A stretch of DNA of 64,000 nt, taken from positions 939,501 to 1,003,500 of the forward strand of contig NZ_UGOA01000001.1 in assembly GCF_900452385.1 (NCBI RefSeq), written 5' to 3'. Made by a program: the position numbers and the translations under genes. Below the pieces are notes generated by a model that was not told the DNA's origin, did not search any database, and saw only the letters and a program-made list of their open reading frames with translations. Each line of letters starts with the position of its first letter. Position 1 is the first letter of the stretch. This stretch comes from Legionella donaldsonii. GTDB lineage: Bacteria; Pseudomonadota; Gammaproteobacteria; Legionellales; Legionellaceae. Shown piece by piece: positions 8,308 through 17,138 of the stretch.

Positions 8308-9543
8308 CTAAAGTTTTTGCGCTACTAACTGATTTTTCAAACGCACATACTCAGGTAAGCCATTTTTATAAGGCGGATAAGCTTCACCCTGAATGAGAGG
8401 TGCTAAATAACGGCGGCAAGCCTCAGTAATACTCATCCCATCTGCTCCAATAAATTCTGCCGGCATGGATTTTTCCTGATTGGCTACCTCTGCCAGAGAG
8501 ACATGATCAATGGACCAGCGATAGGGTGAATCTTGTTCGCGTTTAATAATCGGCATAATGGCATTATGGCCGCTTAAAGCCAATTCAACGGCTGCTTTAC
8601 CCAGGGCATAGGCTTGCTCAAGGTCGACTTGAGAGGCAATATGACGTGCCGCACGTTGCAGGTAGTCAGCAACTGCCCAATGGTATTTATAACCGAGTTC
8701 AGTTTTTACCAGCTGCGCAATCACTGGAGCAACGCCACCTAACTGCGCATGGCCAAAGGCATCCCGTAAACCGGCATCACTTAAAAATTGTCCTTCTTCA
8801 TTCCGAATACCTTCAGAAACAACAACAACACAATATCCATATTTTTTTACACAATCGTCCACTTTCTTCAGGAAAGCTTGCTGAACAAAAGGGACTTCAG
8901 GAAATAGAATAATATGAGGTGGCTCTTGAGCATTTTGGCCTGCCAAACCACTGGCAGCAGCGATCCATCCTGCATGACGACCCATCACTTCAAGAATGAA
9001 CACTTTCGTTGAAGAGGCTGCCATGGAAGCGACATCAAAACCGGCTTCCATGGTGGAAATTGCCACATATTTTGCAACTGAACCAAAACCGGGGCAAGTA
9101 TCGGTGAAGGGTAAATCGTTATCCACCGTTTTGGGAATGCCGATACAGGTAATAGGATAGCCCATGCTGCTTCCTAATTTGGATATCTTATGAGCTGTAT
9201 CTTGCGAGTCACCGCCACCATTGTAAAAGAAATAACCAATATTATGTGCCTTAAAGACATCAATCAAACGTGCATATTCAGCGCCATCATCTTTCAATTT
9301 ATAACGGCATGAGCCAAAAGCCCCTGACGGTGTATGCATCAGTTTTGCAATGTCTTCAGCGCTTTCCAAAGACGTATCAATCAATTGTTCATTGAGGGCT
9401 CCAATAATGCCATTTTGAGCCGCGTAGACTTTCGCTATTTTATCAGAATGAAGGCGTGCTGTTTGAATAACACCACAAGCTGAAGCGTTAATAACCGCTG
9501 TCACCCCGCCTGATTGGGCATAAATTGCATTTTTAATCGACAT
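8308..9543 (-). CDS. pfp: Pyrophosphate-dependent 6-phosphofructokinase
   Basis: The enzyme phosphorylates fructose 6-phosphate, here probably with pyrophosphate and reversibly, in the cytosol. The 411-residue protein has the phosphofructokinase fold (AQSGGVTAVINAS at the N-terminus). In the nucleotide motif NGGGDSQDTA an Asp stands where ATP-dependent enzymes have Gly, and PKTVDNDL carries the Lys typical of PPi-users; both indicate pyrophosphate specificity. The start at 9543 follows GGAG. The ATG lies 20 bases after the letS stop, so the two genes are probably cotranscribed. Confidence 0.9.
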   Translation of the reverse strand: MSIKNAIYAQSGGVTAVINASACGVIQTARLHSDKIAKVYAAQNGIIGALNEQLIDTSLESAEDIAKLMHTPSGAFGSCRYKLKDDGAEYARLIDVFKAHNIGYFFYNGGGDSQDTAHKISKLGSSMGYPITCIGIPKTVDNDLPFTDTCPGFGSVAKYVAISTMEAGFDVASMAASSTKVFILEVMGRHAGWIAAASGLAGQNAQEPPHIILFPEVPFVQQAFLKKVDDCVKKYGYCVVVVSEGIRNEEGQFLSDAGLRDAFGHAQLGGVAPVIAQLVKTELGYKYHWAVADYLQRAARHIASQVDLEQAYALGKAAVELALSGHNAIMPIIKREQDSPYRWSIDHVSLAEVANQEKSMPAEFIGADGMSITEACRRYLAPLIQGEAYPPYKNGLPEYVRLKNQLVAQKL

Positions 9544-9563
9544 AATTTCTCCGTGATAAACAG

Positions 9564-12302
9564 TCATTTAGAAGGACTGGCTTGATACAAATTGTCAAAT
9601 TCATCAATAACTTCATCAATGCTTTGAATAAGTTCTGCAAAGGCTGATTTTAACTCGTCTATTTTTTTCACTTGCTTGGCTTGTTTTTCCAAACGAGTGA
9701 CTTGTATTTGCAGGTGGGGAACGCCACAAAAGCAGCAAGCGCCATGCAATTTATGAGCGGCATTTTCCAGGCCTTTTACATCTTTATCATGCATGAGTTT
9801 AATAAATTCCTGGCGATTTTTTCTTAATTCCTCGACAAAACGGACAAGAAATTCCTCGGCCAGGGCTTTATTACCAGAGACCTTTTGTACACATAGTTGC
9901 CAGTCTATCGCGGAAGGTTTTGCCTTTTTTATAATGCGTAATAGATGGTTAAGTAATTGTGTTTCGTCTATTGGTTTTTGCAGACAAAGATCAACCCCTG
10001 CCTTTTTTAACTTTTCGTTACTGAGTTCAGTACTGTTCGCACTTATCACAATAATTGGCGTCTGTTTATTTAACATTGATTTGTGACGGATAAGATGTGC
10101 CGCATCGAGTCCATTCAGTTTGGGCATTTGCAGATCGAGTAAGATCACATTGTATCGTTTACTTTGACAAGCAGTTACTGCTTCTTCGCCATTATCGACC
10201 GTTTCAATACTACTATGCTCCCCTAAGAGCGAATTGAGCAACATGCGATTAACGGGATTATCTTCGGCGATTAAAATATCCGGGCGTGCGACGCGGAGTT
10301 GGGAGCGCAATTGATCGAGCTCTTGATTGGCTGTTGAGACTTGAGTAACTTGGTTAATAAGGGATTCAAGGATGTCATGCAATTTTTGAATACTAATGGG
10401 TTTGAATAAAAAGGCCCTGGCGCCAAGGGCTTCAGGTTCATGGATGAGCCATTTAGAGACGAGAATACAATCGATAGATTGTTTACGAATTACTTGGGCG
10501 ACTTGTTTTTCACAACCTTCATTCACATTGATAAACGCTAAAGAACAATCAGTGTGTTCAGTAAACGCCTTTTCAAGCTGATTAAAGGTATTGATGCGCA
10601 CACACTCAATTCCCCAATAACCCAGGCCATTGCACATCGCTTCCAGATATAAAGGATTATCATCATAACAAAGGACTTTGAGGTGGCCAAACCGGTGGCT
10701 TTGATGTTTTTCAACTTCATAAGCAGCCAGTTTTTCCAGTTTGACTCGTACAGAAAAAGTTGAACCTTTATTGGGTTCGCTGGTCAGTGAAATGCGTCCT
10801 TGCATGGCCTCAGTGAGTTTCTTGCAGATAACCAAGCCCAAACCTGAACCACCAAAACGACGTGTAATAGTCGTATCTGCCTGGTTAAAGGCATGAAACA
10901 ACTTGCCTTGATCTTCAGTTGAAATGCCAATGCCGGTATCAGTGACTGATAGGCATAAGGTGTAATCTTTATCGCTTTCCTGCTCAATACAAGTACGAAT
11001 AAGAACATAGCCATGATCAGTGAATTTGACTGCGTTACTGACTAGATTGGTAATAATTTGCTTCAGCCGCAAAGGATCGCCGAGCACTGTTTTGGGAACA
11101 TTAATTTCAGTGGCAGGAATGAGATCGATTCCTTTTTTATGCGCATTAGGGGTCGTTAGTGCCAATACCTCATCAATGCAAGCGCGGATATCGAGAGGGA
11201 TGCAATCTAAATGCAATTTGCCTGCATCCATTTTTGAATAATCCAATATGTCATTAATAATCGCTAATAAATCTTGCGCAGAGGATTTAATTGTTTTGAC
11301 ATAATCTAATTGCAAGCTGTCTAGCTTGCTTTCCAATAGTACATTGGTAAAACCAATGACACCATTCATCGGTGTGCGGATTTCGTGACTCATATTGGCA
11401 ATAAATTCAGATTTTTGCCGGCTTTTCTCTTCAAATTTCTTTTTTTCTAGCGATAATTGAATATTCTTTTCTTCCAGCAATTCCAGGCTTTGTTGTAAAT
11501 CTGCCGTGGCCGTTTCAATATGGTGATTCAGTTCGTGGACGTTATTTAAGTACTGTTTTTGCAGATGGGCACAACCTTGCTCAATAATCCCTAGTTCACC
11601 GGGACTGGATACTTTTATCTGTGTTTCAAATTCATTGCTGAGTATTTGTTTCATACTGCGGCGTAAACGAGAAATCGGAAGGTAAATTCGTTTTGAGAGA
11701 AAATAATGGATCGTCAAGCTGATTAACAAACCCAGCAAAGTAATAAAGATAGTAATGATGTACATCTGATAACGTTTAATCAGTACGGATTGAGTATCAA
11801 TGTCGATAGACAGCCATCCTAAAATATCGTCTGCTTGAGGGGCGATAGGGTTGCTGGATATTTTAAAAGGGATAGTTGAGTAGAGATTAAATTTAGGAAT
11901 AGTAACAGGCGCTAAAAAGTTAATAAGGTAGGGTTTTATTTGTTTTCTTTCGATATAGTCGCCAGTAAATTCAGGTGGTCTAAACGGTTTGTGAATAGAA
12001 TGTTTGCCGCCCCGGTAGGCTAACAATTGACCGTGGGCACCGTAAAAAGCCAATGCTTTAATTTCGGGATTCACTGTGGAAGCATTAATTAAGCCTTGTA
12101 AGGTTCTATTATCATTGCGCATCATGGCAAATTGGGCGGCTGGTAAAAGTTGGCGGATATAAGCCTCGCCCAGACGCGACATATGTAATTCCAAATCTTT
12201 GTTAAATTGGCCATTGTAAAAGACTGCAAACAGGAGGGCGACCAAAAGGACGGGTATTAGCGTAGTAATTCGTAATTGGTATTTTATACCGAGTCTTTTC
12301 AT
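9564..12302 (-). CDS. letS: Tripartite hybrid sensor histidine kinase, LetS/BarA/GacS type
   Basis: This is the inner-membrane sensor of the LetA/LetS (BarA/UvrY) system that, through small RNAs and CsrA, controls the switch to the transmissive phase in Legionella. The 912 residues comprise: TM helix (about 11-29), periplasmic domain (30-175), TM (about 180-202), HAMP (203-255), coiled coil, HisKA with SHEIRTPMNG (His306), HATPase with GGSGLGL (about 484), a degenerate receiver (about 540-645; Asn where the phospho-Asp is expected near 592), a true receiver with LLDLQMP (Asp723), and a C-terminal HPt domain with AHKLHGAC (His850). It is divergent from gltX and followed by pfp. Confidence 0.93.
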   Translation of the reverse strand: MKRLGIKYQLRITTLIPVLLVALLFAVFYNGQFNKDLELHMSRLGEAYIRQLLPAAQFAMMRNDNRTLQGLINASTVNPEIKALAFYGAHGQLLAYRGGKHSIHKPFRPPEFTGDYIERKQIKPYLINFLAPVTIPKFNLYSTIPFKISSNPIAPQADDILGWLSIDIDTQSVLIKRYQMYIITIFITLLGLLISLTIHYFLSKRIYLPISRLRRSMKQILSNEFETQIKVSSPGELGIIEQGCAHLQKQYLNNVHELNHHIETATADLQQSLELLEEKNIQLSLEKKKFEEKSRQKSEFIANMSHEIRTPMNGVIGFTNVLLESKLDSLQLDYVKTIKSSAQDLLAIINDILDYSKMDAGKLHLDCIPLDIRACIDEVLALTTPNAHKKGIDLIPATEINVPKTVLGDPLRLKQIITNLVSNAVKFTDHGYVLIRTCIEQESDKDYTLCLSVTDTGIGISTEDQGKLFHAFNQADTTITRRFGGSGLGLVICKKLTEAMQGRISLTSEPNKGSTFSVRVKLEKLAAYEVEKHQSHRFGHLKVLCYDDNPLYLEAMCNGLGYWGIECVRINTFNQLEKAFTEHTDCSLAFINVNEGCEKQVAQVIRKQSIDCILVSKWLIHEPEALGARAFLFKPISIQKLHDILESLINQVTQVSTANQELDQLRSQLRVARPDILIAEDNPVNRMLLNSLLGEHSSIETVDNGEEAVTACQSKRYNVILLDLQMPKLNGLDAAHLIRHKSMLNKQTPIIVISANSTELSNEKLKKAGVDLCLQKPIDETQLLNHLLRIIKKAKPSAIDWQLCVQKVSGNKALAEEFLVRFVEELRKNRQEFIKLMHDKDVKGLENAAHKLHGACCFCGVPHLQIQVTRLEKQAKQVKKIDELKSAFAELIQSIDEVIDEFDNLYQASPSK

Positions 12303-12455
12303 GCAGAGTACCTGTTGTGAATCAAATGATAGACGTTGGGCACAGTGATTTTCCTGTATAAGGCAAAGACATAGAGCGCATTTGTTTATTTTGCGTTGCT
12401 GGTAAAGTGGGCTATTATAGCGCGATTGTTTAATTGCTTACAACGGAGCATCTGG

Positions 12456-13868
12456 ATGGTAGTGAGAACCCGCTTTGCCCCAAGTCCTACCGGTTTTTTA
12501 CATGTCGGTGGTGTACGTACCGCCTTGTTTTCCTGGTTATATGCCAAACGTCATCATGGCGAATTTATATTGCGGATCGAAGATACCGATCAAGAGCGTT
12601 CAACGCAGGAGTCTGTGCAAGCAATTCTGGATGGTATGGCGTGGTTAGGATTAGATTATAACGAGGGTCCCTTTTACCAAACGAAACGTTATGCGCGTTA
12701 CCAGGAGATTGCCCAGCAATTATTGAATGAAGCGAAGGCTTACTGTTGTGTTTGTAGTAAAGAGCGCTTGGAAGCGTTGCGAGAAACGCAGCTCGCTAAC
12801 AAGGAAAAGCCACGTTATGATGGCCATTGCCGCGATAAAAATTTGCCTGCTACCGGAAGCCATGTATTACGCTTCAAGAATCCTCAAACGGGAATTGTCT
12901 CATTTACTGATCAAGTTTATGGCGATATTCATGTCGATAATAATGAGCTGGATGATTTGATTTTGGTACGTTCCGACGGCAATCCAACCTACAATTTTGC
13001 TGTAGTAATTGATGATTGGGATATGCAAATTACTCATGTTATTCGTGGTGATGATCACATCAACAATACGCCGCGGCAAATTAATTTGTTTAAGGCTTTA
13101 AATGCACCAGTACCTGTGTTTGCGCATTTACCAATGATTCTTGGTGACGATGGCAAACGCTTATCAAAACGGCATGGCGCAGTGAGTGTTTTGCAATTTA
13201 AAGAGTTGGGTATTTTACCGCACGCTTTATTAAATTATCTGGTTCGGCTGGGGTGGTCCAATGGTGATCAGGAAATTTTTAGTGTTGCAGAAATGATTGC
13301 CAGCTTTGATTTAAAAAACGTCAGCCGCGGTGTATCCAGTTTTAATTACGATAAGCTTTATTGGTTAAACCAACATTACCAAAAGAGTGATTCAGCAGAA
13401 ACGGTTGCTGAGGCTTTACGTTGGCATTTTATTCAGCAAGGTATCGATTTAAGCCAGGGGCCAAATTTGGTTGATTTAGTCCCTACTCAGGCCGAACGTT
13501 GCAAAACCCTGGTAGAAATGTGTGAGAAGAGCCGTTATTTTTACCAGGATACTATCGATTATGATGAGGAAGCAGTAAAGAAGCATCTGCGTCCAGTCGT
13601 TTTGGCTCCGCTTGAAGCGCTCTATTTGCGTTTGCAGGAGTTAAAGAATTGGGAGAAAGATGCCTTACAAACCTGCATCAATGACGTGAGTGCCGAATTT
13701 GATATTAATTTAGGGAAAATAGCTCAGCCTTTGCGTGTTGCAGTAACTGGCAGCAGCATGTCACCGGCAATTGATATGACCCTTAGTCTATTGGGTAGAC
13801 AACGCACTTTAACACGCTTGGAACAAGCATTGCAGCGTATTCGCGTACGTGCTTCCAGTGCCGAATAG
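12456..13868 (+). CDS. gltX: Glutamyl-tRNA synthetase
   Basis: This class I aminoacyl-tRNA synthetase charges tRNA-Glu. The 470-residue protein begins MVVRTRFAPSPTGFLHVGG, with the HIGH-equivalent HVGG, and carries the KMSKS-equivalent KRLSKRHG near residue 240. The C-terminal anticodon-binding domain is complete. The ATG at 12456 follows ACGGAGC and gives the standard N-terminus; the frame is open 60 bases further upstream but that part does not look like GltX. The two tRNA-Glu genes lie 5 kb downstream. Confidence 0.97.
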   Translation: MVVRTRFAPSPTGFLHVGGVRTALFSWLYAKRHHGEFILRIEDTDQERSTQESVQAILDGMAWLGLDYNEGPFYQTKRYARYQEIAQQLLNEAKAYCCVCSKERLEALRETQLANKEKPRYDGHCRDKNLPATGSHVLRFKNPQTGIVSFTDQVYGDIHVDNNELDDLILVRSDGNPTYNFAVVIDDWDMQITHVIRGDDHINNTPRQINLFKALNAPVPVFAHLPMILGDDGKRLSKRHGAVSVLQFKELGILPHALLNYLVRLGWSNGDQEIFSVAEMIASFDLKNVSRGVSSFNYDKLYWLNQHYQKSDSAETVAEALRWHFIQQGIDLSQGPNLVDLVPTQAERCKTLVEMCEKSRYFYQDTIDYDEEAVKKHLRPVVLAPLEALYLRLQELKNWEKDALQTCINDVSAEFDINLGKIAQPLRVAVTGSSMSPAIDMTLSLLGRQRTLTRLEQALQRIRVRASSAE

Positions 13869-13880
13869 CGACCTTGTAAT

Positions 13881-14453
13881 TTAAGGAGTGGGGAAGTCTT
13901 TCATTGCTTCCTCATTCAGATCAATTACTTGCTTTGTCGGTATTCGAGGCGTTTGAAAATAGGCAATAGTCCACGCTAAAGGTCGCGTTAGACAACAAGC
14001 CCCTGCACAAAGTCCAACGAAGAATGAAGCTGGGACAGAGCTTATAAATGCCAATTTAGTTTGATCAGGAATATCATCATTGGCTCTTAGAATAAAATAA
14101 ATCCCGACATGTAATCCCGTTAAGCCAAGTCCGAATGCCCAACTTAATAATTTGCTGAACCATCCTTGTTGTTGAAGTTCAGAACTGAGTTCCTCTATTT
14201 TTTCTTGCCGCTCCTCCAGTTGGAGAAAATAAATTTTTTCACGTTCTGAGACCAATTGATCAATGATTGGCTTGATATGCTGCGTTACGATTTCAGGAGG
14301 CAGCTCTTTATTACGTAAGTCAAAGAACAGATGGCGTTGGTTAACGGCTTGCCCGGCTAACGTTTTTAAGCTAGGGACTTGAAACTTGGGAGTCGTTTTG
14401 AGGGTACGGCTAGAGGCAGGGGAATCGTGGGGTGAAGATGTTGGATTTGGCAT
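13881..14453 (-). CDS. Hypothetical protein with two transmembrane helices
   Basis: I do not recognise this 190-residue protein. The N-terminal 30 residues are rich in Ser, Thr and Pro. A charged helical stretch (about 60-95, EKIYFLQLEERQEKIEEL) precedes two hydrophobic segments (about 103-120, FGLGLTGLHVGIYFIL, and about 133-156, FISSVPASFFVGLCAGACC). It converges on gltX with only 12 bases between. It is divergent from the next unrecognised membrane-hairpin gene; the two may belong to the same accessory insertion. Confidence 0.65.
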   Translation of the reverse strand: MPNPTSSPHDSPASSRTLKTTPKFQVPSLKTLAGQAVNQRHLFFDLRNKELPPEIVTQHIKPIIDQLVSEREKIYFLQLEERQEKIEELSSELQQQGWFSKLLSWAFGLGLTGLHVGIYFILRANDDIPDQTKLAFISSVPASFFVGLCAGACCLTRPLAWTIAYFQTPRIPTKQVIDLNEEAMKDFPTP

Positions 14454-14634
14454 CGTATCTCCTTAGAGTAGTTGACCAGCGATCATTCTCTCGTGGTATC
14501 TGTCTATTTTTCAAGGCAGAATGAATTTTTGTGTCATTGAGTGTAATTAATTTCATTAAACGCGGTTCTTCTATCATGTTCTGCTTAAATAATTCTGGCT
14601 ATACTCATCGCAGAACTTCCTTTTGAGTCCTGTT

Positions 14635-16095
14635 ATGACACAAACTTTAACTGAAGAAATTGACCAATTTAATCAACAAGCATTGAAGCAAGAGTTAACT
14701 GCCGCACTCATTATTCATGATCAACTGGTTGCAATGACTCAGGATATAGCTGCGAATTATCATTCTGATCAAACGCAAGAACTGCAAAAGAGAATCCTCG
14801 ATATTGCTGGGCAAAGTCTTAAAGGCATGTTGCACGCTGATTCCGCTGATGCATTTACTATGCATCAGAACAGGTTAAGCCGTTTGCTGACAACTATAAA
14901 AGAGAAATTGGCTTTGGAGGGAGATTTTGACCAGGCTTTGGAAGATTACCGTTTCTTTCATTATATCCATCGAGCCCTGCGTAATGTCTCGTTAAAAACT
15001 GGCAAAGACTTTCTAGGTGATTTGCCACGTTGGTTCAAGAGCCACCCCTATTACAACCATTGGCAGGAGAAATTAGTCCAGTTAACAGCGCAGGAGAAAG
15101 CAGCTGCTTTTGAGTCCTATAAAAAGGGATTGATTGAAGAATTATTCATTAAAGAGTCTTATCAAGATTTAGCAAACATTGCTTCTTTGGCATTAATTGA
15201 AAAGAATAGTCGTTTGCTCTCCGAGCTGCGCTTGTCTTATTTGGATGGCGCAAACCATCGAAAAAAACTTTTTACTGATCTGGGATGGATGGGTTTAGGG
15301 GTTTTATTGGTTGCGGCGGCAACTGTTTTAGGTCTTGCCTTCCCCTTGTTAGTAGTACCTGGTTTTGTAGTAGGTGCGGCTGTTCTAGGTTACGGAGTGA
15401 TAGATTTTTCCAAGGAGAGCGCCAATCTTTACTCTGAAATTTACAATAGACCACTAGGTGATCGTGAGATATCAGCTGAAACGCTAGTTGAATTAAGGCA
15501 TCTGGAGAACCAGATTGATGGATTTGAGGTGGAGCCGTTTATTGCAAATCAGGACTTATTGGCCGAGCAATGGTCAACAGAAAAAAAATGGATGAAAGGG
15601 GCTGGTTACGCGGCTTCTTTTGCAGGTTTTGCGCTTGCTTTTGCTGGCTTAGCTTTTCTGATTCCTGGAGTAGGGGTTCCAATAGCTGCTGTTCTAATTG
15701 TAACAGTCTTGGCTGCTGTTATTACTGCAGTCGCTGCTTTACTTATAGGCGTAAAAATTATGCGGGAGCGGCAAGAATTACAAAAGCGTCGGGAAGAGGT
15801 CGACAAACAAACCGAGAGTGATGATCGATTACTCGCGGAGGTGGACTTGGGGATGTTGAAACCTTCCGAGTCGTTGCGGAACAGTTTTACTGTTGTATTT
15901 GAAAAAGAGCAGGAAGCGAATAGACGAGAAGTCAAAAAACTGGCGCTTACACCTAAGCAACGAAGGGAGGCTTTTTTTCATGAAAATGAGGATGAAAGTG
16001 AGGGTATAAAAGAGACTGAGAATGGACATAATCAACAGATAGATAAAGGTGATTCAAGCGAAGAAGGTGGCGCTAAATCACCAGGTAAAAATTGA
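14635..16095 (+). CDS. Hypothetical protein with two hydrophobic hairpins (effector-like, unrecognised)
   Basis: I do not recognise this 486-residue protein. The first 220 residues are helical and polar. A hydrophobic pair follows at about 220-265 (WMGLGVLLVAAATVLGLAF and VVPGFVVGAAVLGYGV), and a second, longer one at about 315-375 rich in Ala, Gly and Val. The C-terminus (about 385-486) is strongly charged and ends in an acidic, Glu/Ser-rich tail, a feature seen in many Dot/Icm substrates. The frame is open from a TTG at 14623, but the ATG at 14635 is more likely. Base composition is similar to its neighbours. Confidence 0.7.
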   Translation: MTQTLTEEIDQFNQQALKQELTAALIIHDQLVAMTQDIAANYHSDQTQELQKRILDIAGQSLKGMLHADSADAFTMHQNRLSRLLTTIKEKLALEGDFDQALEDYRFFHYIHRALRNVSLKTGKDFLGDLPRWFKSHPYYNHWQEKLVQLTAQEKAAAFESYKKGLIEELFIKESYQDLANIASLALIEKNSRLLSELRLSYLDGANHRKKLFTDLGWMGLGVLLVAAATVLGLAFPLLVVPGFVVGAAVLGYGVIDFSKESANLYSEIYNRPLGDREISAETLVELRHLENQIDGFEVEPFIANQDLLAEQWSTEKKWMKGAGYAASFAGFALAFAGLAFLIPGVGVPIAAVLIVTVLAAVITAVAALLIGVKIMRERQELQKRREEVDKQTESDDRLLAEVDLGMLKPSESLRNSFTVVFEKEQEANRREVKKLALTPKQRREAFFHENEDESEGIKETENGHNQQIDKGDSSEEGGAKSPGKN

Positions 16096-16234
16096 AATTA
16101 AACATTGTATAATATCTTTGTTTTAACTAAAAAAAACAATGAATTTTCTTTTTAAAAATTACCAATAAAAATCATAGTATTTTCTTGTTGATATTTTAAA
16201 ATATTTTTGTTTTATTATATCGAAATATGGGTAA

Positions 16235-16729
16235 TTAATCCTTTGAAATTGCATGACAATTTTTATATTTTTTTTGACTTCCACACGGGCAAGGTTCATT
16301 GCGGGATATTTTTTGATTTAAAGTGGATTTTCCTGTTTTTGGTGGCAGGCTGTCGGTATAAAACCAAGAGCTATTATGACGTTGAAATTGACTCAATTCA
16401 TGAATAGTTTTAACGGAATTTTTTTCCATATATCTCGCAATAAACTCTACAAAACCGGTGTTTTCGTCCTTCGGATCTAGATAGCTGGTAATAACTTGCA
16501 GCCCCAACCATTTTACTCGTTTTGCCCACAGGGCTGTCTCCTGGTCATTAAAACCCACTAAGGGTTTACCCAGCATCGTTTTTCTTAGGTAGTCAACCCT
16601 GGCCTGGCTATACGCAGTATAACGAGATCGCATTAATGCTTCCGGTGTTTTAGCTATTTCCTGTTTCTCCAGGTAGGAACCGCAACAAGCCAGGTAATCA
16701 GTTGGTAAACCGCAGGGACATTGATTCAT
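16235..16729 (-). CDS. ychJ: YchJ-family protein with N- and C-terminal SEC-C motifs
   Basis: This 164-residue protein matches the YchJ/UPF0225 family. It has an N-terminal CPCG...CCG zinc-binding motif, the conserved TPEALMRSRYTAYSQARVDYL segment, and a C-terminal SEC-C motif (NEPCPCGSQKKYKNCH) like the metal-binding tail of SecA. The function is not established; SEC-C motifs bind zinc or iron and contact ribosomes or SecB in other proteins. The gene is single and followed by AT-rich sequence. Confidence 0.9.
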   Translation of the reverse strand: MNQCPCGLPTDYLACCGSYLEKQEIAKTPEALMRSRYTAYSQARVDYLRKTMLGKPLVGFNDQETALWAKRVKWLGLQVITSYLDPKDENTGFVEFIARYMEKNSVKTIHELSQFQRHNSSWFYTDSLPPKTGKSTLNQKISRNEPCPCGSQKKYKNCHAISKD

Positions 16730-17138
16730 CTCGTTAACTCCAGTGATTATTGATTAGTACTCATGCAAAAATCCGATCGTTTCGTTAAATTTTGATTTTA
16801 ATTCGGTGAGCCAGTGAGGCTAAACTCCCGCATTAAAATCAAAATTTGCCTCGACCGGGACGTTTCTCGTAAAGTCCAGTTGGTAAGAGGTCTGTTCACA
16901 GTGAATTATATCGTGAGTATAATCGCCGTCACCAAGTTATTATCTATGACTTCTTTAGAAACTCGACTGCCTTGGAGTATCGTTTGGTCGATCCAGTGCT
17001 CGAATCCTCATGTACTGGTGTGTACACTGCGGTTCTGCGCGCGGTTTCTCCTCGCTTTTCTCTCATTGCAGCGAGTTTCGAAAGAAGTCTATTAAGTAGA
17101 TTATGCTCGTTGTAGTTTTACTAAAGGAATAAACAAAC
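16730..17138. other. Intergenic region carrying a repeat element
   Basis: The 409 bases between ychJ and the glutathione transferase gene hold a 142-bp element (annotated separately). An open frame at 16814-17095 consists largely of that element and is not considered a gene. The remainder shows no coding signal. Confidence 0.5.
16948..17089. repeat. 142-bp element with 18-bp terminal inverted repeats (family 2, copy A)
   Basis: The ends GACTTCTTTAGAAACTCG and CGAGTTTCGAAAGAAGTC are inverted repeats differing at one position. The interior, including GTACACTGCGGTTCTGCGCG, is also present at 25740-25881, an element of the same length. No coding capacity is seen. This is a typical layout for a miniature inverted-repeat element. 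Confidence 0.75.

Noticed and set aside
16814-17095. A 93-codon open frame between ychJ and the GST-like gene
   Set aside because: Most of it lies within the 142-bp repeat element at 16948-17089 and it has no ribosome binding site or protein-like composition.
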